From an uncultured Caldilineaceae bacterium (GTDB lineage Bacteria > Chloroflexota > Anaerolineae > Caldilineales > Caldilineaceae): 57,253 nucleotides of DNA. The stretch's first letter is position 1; every line of letters starts with the position of its first letter. The stretch is taken from assembly GCA_951813625.1 (NCBI GenBank), contig CATOTS010000020.1, forward strand, positions 1 to 57,253, written 5' to 3'. The notes beneath the pieces are model-generated. The model made no database searches. It was not told the origin of the DNA and worked only from the letters and a program-made list of their open reading frames with translations. Below are positions 26,206 to 34,916 of the stretch, piece by piece. Position numbers and translations under genes: made by a program.

Positions 26206-27066
26206 ATGCCCAGTTTGTTTGATGGCATCTTTGGCTCAGAGGAAGTAAGCCAGATATACAAGAAGATTGAAACCAACTATCCCGGCTCTCCCCACTCCAA
26301 ATCCGGTTCTCTATGGCTACTCCGGCGAGCCAGCGATATTCGATCCGACAATCGATCGGCCGAAAAGATGCTGGAGAAAGCTGTTGCGATGTTGGCAGAG
26401 AGGGATCACATGCCCGGATGGCACAATCAATGTCCTGTTGCTTCGGGCATTGTCAGTTCCAGCAGTGACAGAAACAGCGCAGTTGACTTAGTGAAATGTT
26501 CGAGTTCTGGTAAGGATGTGCGATTAATTGAGTTGAAATGGGATAGTGACACCCCAGTGTCGGCACTGCAGCAAGTTCTAGTGTATGGCATTGCATATCT
26601 CTTTTGTAGAGTACACAAGAGAGAATTGCCCCTTCACTACCGCTCCCTGATGAACGCCCGGCACATTGCGTTGGAAGTTGTGGCACCACGCCACTATTAT
26701 GGAGGAATCCGCTATGGAGGAATCCGCAGGGGTCAGTTGTCGGCAGATACCCATGCATGGCTGGACCAATTTGAAACAAATGAGTTAGATGTTTCTCCTA
26801 AGGTGGACACAGCCCCTTTAGACATCGAGGAGTTCCTCGCAGAAACCAACAGATCACTAAATGGACTCGCACGCGCAAAGACGAATGGCGAGTTAACAAT
26901 GTCTTTGAATGCGCTTGCCTTTCCGGATGAGTTTGACGAACTTCCTTTTGGGAATGGGCAGGAAGTCAGGCGGAAGTGCGGCACACGCGAACTGTCCGAA
27001 GAGGGCAAATTGGTCCGCAATGCTTTTGCCGGGCTGGCGCCGGCATGGCCAACGACAATAAATTGA
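26206..27066 (+). CDS. PD-(D/E)XK nuclease-like protein, AT-rich gene
   Basis: 286 aa. AGGAGGA at 26193-26199 lies six bases before ATG 26206, favouring it over the GTG three bases earlier. D94 (SAVDLVKC), E109 and K111 (RLIELKWDSD) and Q123/Y127 (QVLVY, a RecB-like QxxxY) form a complete PD-(D/E)XK signature. Codon use and composition differ sharply from the neighbours: three 60-base lines counted by hand (starting 26221, 26521, 26881) have 40, 47 and 45% G+C against 67% in a line of the next gene (27241). This indicates recent acquisition. Function is unknown. Confidence 0.6.
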   Translation: MPSLFDGIFGSEEVSQIYKKIETNYPGSPHSKSGSLWLLRRASDIRSDNRSAEKMLEKAVAMLAERDHMPGWHNQCPVASGIVSSSSDRNSAVDLVKCSSSGKDVRLIELKWDSDTPVSALQQVLVYGIAYLFCRVHKRELPLHYRSLMNARHIALEVVAPRHYYGGIRYGGIRRGQLSADTHAWLDQFETNELDVSPKVDTAPLDIEEFLAETNRSLNGLARAKTNGELTMSLNALAFPDEFDELPFGNGQEVRRKCGTRELSEEGKLVRNAFAGLAPAWPTTIN

Positions 27067-27079
27067 CCGAGCGACGGCG

Positions 27080-28096
27080 ATGACCACACGACTTGGACTG
27101 ATCGGCTACGGCGGATGGACCAGGATGGCCTACGTGCCCGCGCTCCAACGCGACGGGCGCGCCGAGATCGTCTCAGCAGCCGCGCCCAGCGAGGCCACGC
27201 AGCAGCGCATCCGCTCTGAACTGAGCCCCGACGTGGGCGTGTACTCCAGTGCCGCCGACCTGTTGAACGGCCCTCCTGTCGACGCCGTCTTCGTCGCCGT
27301 CTCCGACGCGGCGCACGAGGAGGCGACCGGCGCGGCGCTGGATGCAGGCCTGCCAATGTTTTACGAACCGCCTTTGGCAAACAAACGAAAGCATATCCGC
27401 CCAATGGTGAAGCGGCTGCTCGACGCGCCGCAGGTGACGCACGCCGACCTCGAAATCGGTTTCATCCCCGCATTTGTCGAGGCGGTCAGGCGAGTGCAAA
27501 GCGGTCTGCTGGGACAGCTGCGCACGGTCAGCGTTCGTCTCCAGTGCAATTGGGGCGCGAATCCGGAGGCGGACCTGAGCACGCTCAATCACATCGCCCC
27601 ATGGTATGTGGATACGCTCAACCGCATCGTCGGCGGAATCCCCTCGCGGGCGCTCATCCTTGAAGGCAGCGGGCTGCCCGGCCACGCGCAGCGGCAGTGC
27701 CAGGGAATCTACGACTATGGGGGCGTCTGGGGAACGGTTCAGGTCAATCTCGGCAGCGTCGTAGAGTTGGAGACAACGGTCGAGGCAAACGGAGATGACG
27801 GCGATCTGGTCGTTGATCTCTTTTCCGGGACACTGCGGCAGCGCACGCGTGAGAACAACGAGTGGTCGGTCGAAGAGGTTGCGGAGAGCGAGCCGCGCGC
27901 CGGCTGGCCCGGCATGAACGAGTGCGTCACCGCCTTCCTCGACGCCGTTGCCGGCGAATCCCCCTCAGAATCGGTCCCGCCCGCCGACGCACCCGCAGTC
28001 GCGCAGCTCCACCTGATCGGAATGGCGGCGGAGGCCTCAAAAGAGTACGGCGGCTGGGCCGACATTGAAGCGGTCAGCGCGCTGCGCACTGACTAA
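27080..28096 (+). CDS. Gfo/Idh/MocA-like oxidoreductase with altered EKP motif
   Basis: 338 aa. The Rossmann start GLIGYGGW (6-13) is present, but the usual EKP is EPP at 96-98 (FYEPPLANK), so the conserved lysine is missing at its normal place. The remainder (substrate domain with DLEIGFIPAFVEAVRR and the C-terminal helix NECVTAFLDAV) fits the family. It begins 13 bases after the AT-rich nuclease-like gene but has normal high-G+C composition, so the operon boundary may join foreign and resident DNA. It may be a dehydrogenase with changed chemistry or a noncatalytic relative. Confidence 0.7.
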   Translation: MTTRLGLIGYGGWTRMAYVPALQRDGRAEIVSAAAPSEATQQRIRSELSPDVGVYSSAADLLNGPPVDAVFVAVSDAAHEEATGAALDAGLPMFYEPPLANKRKHIRPMVKRLLDAPQVTHADLEIGFIPAFVEAVRRVQSGLLGQLRTVSVRLQCNWGANPEADLSTLNHIAPWYVDTLNRIVGGIPSRALILEGSGLPGHAQRQCQGIYDYGGVWGTVQVNLGSVVELETTVEANGDDGDLVVDLFSGTLRQRTRENNEWSVEEVAESEPRAGWPGMNECVTAFLDAVAGESPSESVPPADAPAVAQLHLIGMAAEASKEYGGWADIEAVSALRTD

Positions 28097-28189
28097 ATCG
28101 CCGCGCGGCACAGTCCGATTTCAACAGGACACGCGCCTCCTCGGCAATCTATCCCAAACGTTTCCAAATTCGCAAAACAAATTAAACCG

Positions 28190-28476
28190 GTAACTACTCA
28201 GCCGCAATCAGTCTGCGACTCGGAATGAGGCGAGCAAAGTTGTTTTCTCTCTCCTTGCTATTTGGACGGTCGGGCCTGCGGCCCTCCCTTGTGCGGGGGG
28301 ACTCCCCCCGCAACGCCCCCCTCCAAAACCATCGCTCACCGACAGTACGTCGTCATTCCTGCAGTCCGGCTTATCCAACGTGGTCGCGGCCAACCGAATA
28401 CGCGTTTAGATAATCTGAATGGCGGCGGGGATGAAGCATTGGTCGAGACAGACGCTGTATGTGGCTTAGTACTTAC
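28190..28476. mobile_element. MITE-like inverted-repeat element, copy B
   Basis: 287 bp, same orientation and near-identical to copy A, beginning GTAACTACTCAGCCGC and ending in the inverted GGCTTAGTACTTAC. The GCGGGGGG/CCCCCCGC stem is at 28293-28311. Flanking 8-mers TTAAACCG and CAAAAGCG match at 5 of 8, a possibly decayed duplication. It fills the gap of about 400 bases (28097-28505) between converging genes, which otherwise shows nothing else. Confidence 0.85.
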
Positions 28477-28505
28477 CAAAAGCGAACCTTCTACCGGCGC
28501 ACGCC

Positions 28506-29366
28506 CTAGCCCCGCGACGGCTCGCTCATCGTCGCCTTCGCCTTCTCCACTTCTGCAGGCAGATGGTCGTAGTTGGCCAGGGCCTGTCGCAGGTGCACCA
28601 TCCGCCCGGGAGACGCCGTGCGCAACATCGCTTCGCCGTACGGCTCTTCAATCCAGAAGCGCGCAAAACCCGTCAGCTCATTGCGCAACAGGTGGAGCTC
28701 GTCTTCGGCATATTGGTATGTACAGTTGATTGTGAACATGCGCCGCCGGTTGCTGCCGCCCCACGCGCTGTGCTTGCAGTTCTGGTTGAATAGGACGACG
28801 TCGCCCGGGTTACTATCCATAGAGACCGCAGGTACCTGGCTGCCGTCGATGCCCAGCTTCTCGGGCGCGACTCTCAGGCTCTCCTCGAGCGCGTCGGCGT
28901 AGTGGTCGCCGTACCTGTGGCTCCCCGGGATCAGCCGCAGCGCACCGGAGTCGGCCGTAACCGGGTCGAGATACAAGGCCATCTTATAGAAAAGGCGCGG
29001 CGGATTTCCCCGCTTCTTGCCCGTCCAGTCAGTGTCCGAATGCCAGCGTGTATCGCCGACGTAGAAGTTCCCATCGCTGCCGAGGTAGTTGTAGTCCTCT
29101 CCCAGCAGGTCGGTGAAGATCCCGTCGACACGGGGATCGTCGAGTAGGGAGGACAGGTATTCGCTCGAATCGATAAACGGCACCAGGCAGGAGCGGGCGG
29201 TTCCATCGTGGGGCCTGCCGTCGTGCCCGCCGCCGTGAGCGGCAAAAAGAGCCTCGAACTCCTCGATGATCTCGTCGATTCGGTCGTTCAGCAGACCCGG
29301 TAAGACAAGGTAGCCGAACAGGTCAAGGTATGCGTGCTGCTGCTCTGTCAGCCGATAGCCGCTCAT
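28506..29366 (-). CDS. Phytanoyl-CoA dioxygenase (PhyH) family protein
   Basis: 286 aa Fe(II)/2-oxoglutarate-dependent oxygenase. H109 and D111 in RWHSDTDW form the HxD iron pair, H199 in NCKHSAWGG is the distal histidine, and the following NRRRMF arginines can bind 2-oxoglutarate. ALRLIPGSHRYGDHY is a typical family segment. PhyH relatives hydroxylate lipids, amino acids and small natural products. It is downstream of the luciferase-like gene with 126 bases between; it likely hydroxylates or demethylates an intermediate of the same pathway. Confidence 0.85.
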   Translation of the reverse strand: MSGYRLTEQQHAYLDLFGYLVLPGLLNDRIDEIIEEFEALFAAHGGGHDGRPHDGTARSCLVPFIDSSEYLSSLLDDPRVDGIFTDLLGEDYNYLGSDGNFYVGDTRWHSDTDWTGKKRGNPPRLFYKMALYLDPVTADSGALRLIPGSHRYGDHYADALEESLRVAPEKLGIDGSQVPAVSMDSNPGDVVLFNQNCKHSAWGGSNRRRMFTINCTYQYAEDELHLLRNELTGFARFWIEEPYGEAMLRTASPGRMVHLRQALANYDHLPAEVEKAKATMSEPSRG

Positions 29367-29492
29367 TCATCCCTCCTGGGTTTGTAGCACTGCCTTTGCG
29401 GCAGAGTCCACTGCGCGCTGATCACGAGATTCCCGTCAAACGAACAGGCTGGCACAATCGGCCCGGCCCGCCGTTCAGCCCTTGCCAGTCCG

Positions 29493-30362
29493 CTACCCGC
29501 CCTGGTGCACCGGGAAGACTTCGGAGGCGATCGTCTCCATCTGGTCCTGGATCGCATCTGCTGTCGGGCAGGTGTAGAAATCGAACAGCATATGCTCCAC
29601 GCCGGCTTCGGCGTAGCGCCCGATCCGGTCGATGACCGCCGCAACCGGCCCGCACATGGAGGTAACTTCCGGGTCGGCCCCCTCGCCGACCTCGGTCCGA
29701 CAGTGGTAGATGACCGTCTTCGGAGCGCCATTGGACCACGCTCGCAGTTTGGCCACGCCCGCGGCGACCTCCTCAGGCTCGACATGGATCGGCTGCCACC
29801 CGTCGCCCTTCGTCGCCGCGCGGCGGATGGCCGCATCGCTCAGTCCGCCGATCGTGAGCGGCGGACCGCCATCCTGCGCCGGCTTCGGCTCGAACGAGCT
29901 TTCCTCGAAATTGATCCACTCGCCGCTGAATGAGGGCTTCTCCTCGCTCCACAGGACCTTCATCACTTCCATCCACTCGTCCATTACGCGGCCGCGCTGC
30001 CGGAAGTCGGTGCGCAGAAAGCGGTACTCGTCCGGCATCCACCCGACCCCGATTCCCAGGATGAGGCGGCCATTCGAGTACTGGTCGACCGCGGCCGCCT
30101 GTTTGGCCGCCAGGATCGGGTCGCGTTGCGGCAGCACCAGCACCGTCGTACCCAGGGTAACCCGTTCGGTGATAGCTGCGACGTAGCCCAGGGTGACGAA
30201 CGTCTCGATCATGCAGAAGTCGCTGTACTGCTCGTGCACCAGCACATGATCGGCGGCCCACAGCGAGTCATAACCAGTGTTTTCCGCAGCCAGAGCCACC
30301 TGCCGCACCGCTTCAGGTGACTTCGCCGGGCCGTGGCTGGGTAGAAAGACGCCAAATTTCAT
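29493..30362 (-). CDS. LLM-class (luciferase-like) F420/flavin-dependent oxidoreductase
   Basis: 289 aa. The N-terminal strand KFGVFLPSHGP, LWAADHVLVH near 33-42, RVTLGTTVLVLPQRDP and LGIGVGWMPDEY near 100-112 are hallmarks of bacterial luciferase-like monooxygenases, with the GxGVGW turn especially common in F420-dependent members. The ATG follows AAGGAGGGAGCTG. Located between a sulfatase and a PhyH-type oxygenase. Cofactor (F420 or FMN) cannot be decided from the sequence alone. Confidence 0.8.
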   Translation of the reverse strand: MKFGVFLPSHGPAKSPEAVRQVALAAENTGYDSLWAADHVLVHEQYSDFCMIETFVTLGYVAAITERVTLGTTVLVLPQRDPILAAKQAAAVDQYSNGRLILGIGVGWMPDEYRFLRTDFRQRGRVMDEWMEVMKVLWSEEKPSFSGEWINFEESSFEPKPAQDGGPPLTIGGLSDAAIRRAATKGDGWQPIHVEPEEVAAGVAKLRAWSNGAPKTVIYHCRTEVGEGADPEVTSMCGPVAAVIDRIGRYAEAGVEHMLFDFYTCPTADAIQDQMETIASEVFPVHQGG

Positions 30363-30426
30363 CAGCTCCCTCCTTGTGGTCAGCGTATCAACCGCTCTCC
30401 GCTCGTGCTGCCGCAGAGGTGATGGG

Positions 30427-31926
30427 CTAAAGGATAGCAGTTGTCCCGCGTTGCGTCCACCGGCGCTTCAGCGTTCCCATGTCAAATGCCGCGTATTCGA
30501 CGTCCGGCAGCAACTGCCGCAGCTGCGCGTCCCCGGTCCGCTCCGCCTCCGCGATCAATTGATCGAAGTAACTCTTTCGTACGGATTCGTAGTCGGGCTC
30601 ATAGAAGCAGTTGCGGAGTTCGTGGGGATCGTTTTCCAGGTCGTACAGTTCACACAAATCGGTCAGGTTCCAGACCAGCTTCCAGCGCCCGTCGGTTACC
30701 ATGCGCGCCGAGTAGTGACCCCAGGGATCGCCGTGGTACTGCGCGTAATGCACGGTGCGCGGCCAGTCATCTCCTCCCGCGGCCAGCCCCAGCAGCGACT
30801 GCCCGTGAAGCCTTCGACCTCCAAGGTGAGTCTGCTCCTCACCCGTCATCAGGTGCAGACAAGTGGCCGTCACGTCCATCAGGTGCACCATATTCCCGTT
30901 CCGACCGGCCTCGCTCGCCCGCGGCGCCTTCACCAGCAGGGGGATCCGATAAGTCTCGTCATACATGTACGCGCCCTTATTGATCAGCCCGTGCGACCCC
31001 GCCATATCCCCATGGTCCGCCGTGAAGATGATCGCCGTCTCGTCATAGAGGTCCAGCTCCTTGAGCGTCGCCGCGACCTCTCCCACCATCTGGTCAATCA
31101 GCTCGATATAGGAAAAGCAGCACGCCAACATCTCCCTCAACTCCTCGTCATGCTCCTCCGGCGAAAGCCCTTCACTATAAGTCCCGTTCAGCAATCGGAT
31201 CTTTTTCTGATTTATCGGCTTCCCCTCGAACGTGTCATACCGGTTCGGCCACATTTCGATGTCGGCCGCGTCGTAGCGAATGCCCCATTCGTGCGGCACC
31301 ATCCAGGGGAAATGGGGGCCTGGGAAGGAGCAGGTTGCGAAAAAGGGCCTGGTCCTGTCCCACGTTTGAAGAAACTCCTGCGTGTAGCGTGCCGCGACCA
31401 CATCGGGAAACCCCTCCATTCCCACCGCCAGGGTACCCGCCGCGCCGCGGCCTACACTCTGAACAAGGGGGGCGATCCTGGTGTTGGGGTGCCAGTGCGA
31501 GCTGTCCAGGAAAACGGGCCCGCCTTCGTACGGCTCCCTGTGAGTGTGTTGGAAACGGGAGTCGAACAGGTCCTGCGCCGGGCCGATGTGCCACTTGCCA
31601 AACCAGGCCGACTCATAGTCGCTCTCCGCGTCGACCCAGTCCTGCAGCATGGTCATGTCTGGCCGCAGGTGCTCGCAATAGGAGTATTGCGGGGTCGAGT
31701 TGTTGAACATGTGGTGGCCATGAGGGTAGAGGCCGGTGAGAAGGCTGGCTCGCGCCGGCGAACAGAGAGCCAGGGGCGTATAGGCCCGTTCGAAGAGGCA
31801 GGAATCCCGGGCCAGCGCGGCAATATGCGGCGTTCGTACCATCGTTTCTGTGTAACAGCTCAGCAAGTCAATGCGCAGCTGGTCGCACAGAAAGATGAGG
31901 ATGTTCGGTTTTTCCTGGCTGGACAT
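30427..31926 (-). CDS. Type I sulfatase, cysteine-type
   Basis: 499 aa. C55-S-P-A-R59 followed by ASLLTG is the motif in which cysteine is converted to formylglycine. D15 (CDQLR) and FTADHGDMAGSHG near 200 residues later supply calcium ligands, and GKWHIG provides the conserved Lys and His. There is no signal peptide, so it acts in the cytoplasm on imported sulfate esters; this also means maturation must occur in the cytoplasm. It is a paralogue of the gene upstream at 32162. The distance of 235 bases between the two holds no other gene. The substrate is unknown; a small sulfated sugar or phenolic is likely. Confidence 0.9.
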   Translation of the reverse strand: MSSQEKPNILIFLCDQLRIDLLSCYTETMVRTPHIAALARDSCLFERAYTPLALCSPARASLLTGLYPHGHHMFNNSTPQYSYCEHLRPDMTMLQDWVDAESDYESAWFGKWHIGPAQDLFDSRFQHTHREPYEGGPVFLDSSHWHPNTRIAPLVQSVGRGAAGTLAVGMEGFPDVVAARYTQEFLQTWDRTRPFFATCSFPGPHFPWMVPHEWGIRYDAADIEMWPNRYDTFEGKPINQKKIRLLNGTYSEGLSPEEHDEELREMLACCFSYIELIDQMVGEVAATLKELDLYDETAIIFTADHGDMAGSHGLINKGAYMYDETYRIPLLVKAPRASEAGRNGNMVHLMDVTATCLHLMTGEEQTHLGGRRLHGQSLLGLAAGGDDWPRTVHYAQYHGDPWGHYSARMVTDGRWKLVWNLTDLCELYDLENDPHELRNCFYEPDYESVRKSYFDQLIAEAERTGDAQLRQLLPDVEYAAFDMGTLKRRWTQRGTTAIL

Positions 31927-32161
31927 GTGCGAAGCTCACTGAGGTATTCGGCGGTGTTCCATGAACGTGGTCAGTCGGCAGCGTACTCCCCTTCCCGAAC
32001 AGAGGAAATCCAACAGTCACATAGAGTGCTAAAGCTTCGCCTTTCAGGCACTGGTGCGCCGCCTGCGCACAGCGCCTACTTCCAGGTCACGCCCGGCCGT
32101 CAGAAGAACGCGGGCACCGCCCCGCAGACGGTCCAGGGTTCGACAATACCGCTGGTTGGAA

Positions 32162-33625
32162 CTACCCCGTTCCTCCAGGCGACGCCCCCATCGCGACCTC
32201 GATCTCCGGCAGAAGGAGCCGCAGCTGCGCATCGTCCGTGCGCTTCGCCTCCGCAAGCAGGAATTCAAAGCAGCGGGCGCGCGGCTGCTCGTAGTCCGGA
32301 TCGTAGAAGCAGTTGCGCAGTTCGTGGGGGTCGTTCTCCAGGTCGTACAACTCACACAGATCGGTCAGATTCCACACCAGTTTCCAGCGGCCGTCAGTTA
32401 CCATGCGCGCCGAATAGTGGCCGTACCAATCGCCGTGATACTCGGCGTAGTGCATGGCGCGCGGCCACTCGCCGCTCCCCTCGATCAGCGGCAGCAGCGA
32501 CTTCCCGTGCAGGCGCTGACCCATCATGCTTTCCTGCTCAACGCCCGTCATCAGATGCAGCCACGTCGCCGTTATGTCCATCAGATGCACGGGAGCATCC
32601 ACCCGGCTGTGGCGCGGCTCCCCCGGCATCTTGACCAGCAAGGGAATGCGGTAGATCTCATCATACATGTACCCGCCCTTATTCGTCAGGCCGTGCGAAC
32701 CCGCCATGTCCCCGTGGTCCGCCGTGAAAATGACCACCGTCTCTTCGTACAAAGCCAGATCCTTCAGGGTGGCTACGACCTCGCCCACCATATGATCGAT
32801 CAGCTCCAGGTAGGAAAAGCAACAGGCCAGCAGCTCCTGCAGCTCCCGGTCGAGCTCAGCCTGCGAAAGACCGCGGTTGCGCACATCCTGCATCCGCCGC
32901 AGCTTCCTCTGATAGACCGGCTTTCCCTCGAAGTCGTCATAGCGGTTGGCCCAAATCTGCATGTCATCGGCGTCATAGCGGATACCCCACTCCTCCGGCA
33001 CAATCCACTTGGGATGCGGGCCGGGGAAGGAGCAGCACAAAAAGAAGGGCCTCTCCGTGTCCCGCTCGCGCAGAAATCGCTGCGCATAGCGCGCCGCAAC
33101 CACATCGGGGAAGCCCTCCATCCCGACGTCCAGCAGACCCCCTTCCCCGCGTCCAACATCGTGTACCAGCTTCCCGATCATCTGGTTCGGGTGCCAGTGC
33201 GAACTCTTGAGGAACGAAGGCCCGCCTTCATAGGGCCGCTGTGTGTGGTGAAAACGGGAGTCGAACAGGTCCTGCGCCGGGCCGATGTGCCATTTGCCGA
33301 ACCAGGCCGACTCGTATTCGCCCGCATCGTCGATCCAGTCTTGGATCATGTCGACACCGGGCCGCAGGTGTTCACAGTAGGAGTAGCGCGGCGTCGAATT
33401 GTTGAACATGTGATGGCTGTGAGGGTACAGCCCTGTCAGCAGGCTGGCGCGCGCCGGCGAGCATATCGCCGCCGGCGTGTAGGCCCGCTCGAACACGCAG
33501 GAATCCGCAGCCAGCGCGGAAACGTTGGGCGTGCGCGCCAAAGTCTCCTGGTAGCAGGAAAGCAGGTCCAGTCGCAACTGGTCGCAGAGAAAAATCAGCA
33601 CATTCGGCTTCCCGTGATTATCCAT
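32162..33625 (-). CDS. Type I sulfatase, cysteine-type (paralogue)
   Basis: 487 aa, nearly the same organisation as the sulfatase at 30427: CDQLRLDLLSCY near the start, C55-S-P-A-R motif with ASLLTGLYPH, GKWHIGPAQDLFDSR and FTADHGDMAGSHGLTNKGG. The two proteins share long identical stretches, including NLTDLCELYDLENDPHELRN, so they arose by tandem duplication and then diverged, mainly in the middle and C-terminus. No export signal is seen. The ATG is preceded by GAGGAAAGGG. It is the first gene of the sulfatase group. Confidence 0.9.
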   Translation of the reverse strand: MDNHGKPNVLIFLCDQLRLDLLSCYQETLARTPNVSALAADSCVFERAYTPAAICSPARASLLTGLYPHSHHMFNNSTPRYSYCEHLRPGVDMIQDWIDDAGEYESAWFGKWHIGPAQDLFDSRFHHTQRPYEGGPSFLKSSHWHPNQMIGKLVHDVGRGEGGLLDVGMEGFPDVVAARYAQRFLRERDTERPFFLCCSFPGPHPKWIVPEEWGIRYDADDMQIWANRYDDFEGKPVYQRKLRRMQDVRNRGLSQAELDRELQELLACCFSYLELIDHMVGEVVATLKDLALYEETVVIFTADHGDMAGSHGLTNKGGYMYDEIYRIPLLVKMPGEPRHSRVDAPVHLMDITATWLHLMTGVEQESMMGQRLHGKSLLPLIEGSGEWPRAMHYAEYHGDWYGHYSARMVTDGRWKLVWNLTDLCELYDLENDPHELRNCFYDPDYEQPRARCFEFLLAEAKRTDDAQLRLLLPEIEVAMGASPGGTG

Positions 33626-33847
33626 TAGCCCCCACCCTTTCCTCAGAACGCTTCAACCAACCCTCCCATATTCTCCGCGCCCCGACTACCGGTAACTATG
33701 CACTTGCCGCTATTCGCCGCAGTTCCGCTCTACCCCAGCGCGTGACGTTGGCCGCAACTGGCCACCGACCACTGGCTCTTGCCGCTCCAAGTCGACAACC
33801 AGAGACCAGGAGTTGTAGGCCAATCGCTGTATTCCCTTTCTGGAGGG

Positions 33848-34267
33848 TCATGAAGCTTCCCACGGATTGACGACGTCAATGTCCAGGGCAGAGAAGTCGT
33901 TGACATTGCGCGTCGCCAATATGAGATTGTGAACGATGGCAGTGCCGGCAATTAAGGCATCAGCCAGGTGCAAGACGCGGCCAGCGCGCCGCGCATGTAC
34001 TCTTAGAAGGGCTGCAGGCTCAGCCTCTGCACGCGCAACCGGCAGGACAAAGTCGGAATACGTTTCGAGGTAAACCGACAGAGCGGTGCGCAATGCCTCG
34101 CGTCGGCGCCCTTGAGGTAGCAGATTCAGGCCAAATTACAGTTCATGCAGTGCAATGATCGAAAGCCACAGCTCAGATTGCTCAAGCAGGAATGAGCGAA
34201 CTTGGGGATCAGGAGAAACTCTGACAATCTCCGAGACAACGTTTGTGTCGAGGAGATAGCCACTCAT
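33848..34267 (-). pseudogene. vapC: VapC-type PIN-domain toxin with internal stop codon
   Basis: Reading from ATG 34267 gives SGYLLDTNVVSE, with PIN aspartate D7, and reaches E42 in ALHEL. Codon 44 is TAA at 34136-34138. The same frame then continues as FGLNLLPQGRRREALR and keeps the last two acidic residues (HLADALIAG and RNVNDF) to a natural stop at 33848. All four metal-binding positions of a ribonuclease toxin are thus present, broken by a single in-frame nonsense codon. The ATG overlaps the antitoxin stop by four bases. Either the toxin is inactivated or the base is a sequencing error. Confidence 0.85.
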
Positions 34268-34596
34268 TCGTTTTCCTGGTTCAGGAAAGGATTCGGCCTA
34301 TCGTGCTCGCGCCGGTCGGGGAGTTCAAGGTCGGCGCCGCGCGGCAGGTTTTCTACCAACCACTGACCCATGGGCTTGCGGCTCTTTTGGGACGGCTCGT
34401 GAGATTGTTTCCGGGCATACCACGTTTCAGCCAGCACGACGACGAATGGCCTGTCGGTGTCAATCTGTTGTGGGCCCTCTTCCGCCGCGAGTCGCAAAAT
34501 CTCAGACAGCTGTGTCTGTGCTTCATCGATCGTCCAAGAGCGGTGTTGACCAGCCTGTTCCACTTTGCTTGCCTCCTGCTCGGCTACTGTCGTCAA
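34264..34596 (-). CDS. Phd/YefM-family antitoxin
   Basis: 110 aa. SWTIDEAQTQLSEILRLA near residues 20-37 is the DNA-binding N-terminal motif of Phd/YefM antitoxins and RPFVVVLAETW follows as its second strand. The extended C-terminus (after residue 65) would wrap the toxin. Its TGA overlaps the ATG of the PIN toxin gene (ATGA), the usual coupling in type II modules. The pair normally autoregulates its promoter, which should lie in 34597-34700. The antitoxin stays intact while the toxin is broken, the order of loss expected in decaying modules. Confidence 0.75.
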   Translation of the reverse strand: MTTVAEQEASKVEQAGQHRSWTIDEAQTQLSEILRLAAEEGPQQIDTDRPFVVVLAETWYARKQSHEPSQKSRKPMGQWLVENLPRGADLELPDRREHDRPNPFLNQENE

Positions 34597-34916
34597 TATA
34601 GATCAGTTCGATGGACTGCGCCAACCTGTTCGCGTGAAGCGCTCCGCGCCGCCGAGGCGGCCCACCGCGTGGGCCGGACGCACATCTCCGTATTCGTACG
34701 CCCGTCCGTAGAACGCGGTCAACCTGCTGGCGAGAGAACAGCTGGATATTCCTCTGACCAATACGTCCAACGGTCAAACCATTCTTGACCCATTTGCTGC
34801 ACGGGCCGTCGTTTCTGTAGCCACCCAAATCTGTCTCAATGGGCTTCAACCCATTTCGTGGTCCAAGGGTGGGGGCCAACCAAACCCTTCCACCCGCCAG
34901 CTGAAAGCCAGGAACT
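34597..34916. other. Noncoding gap with two perfect hairpins
   Basis: 320 bases without a convincing gene. It contains GGCCCAC-CGC-GTGGGCC (34659-34675), and AATGGG-CTTCAA-CCCATT (34838-34855). The first may be operator or terminator for the toxin-antitoxin module, the second may end the transcript of the gene stopping at 34917. No T-run follows either. A minus-strand open frame here (34523-34975) has no recognisable domain. Confidence 0.4.
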
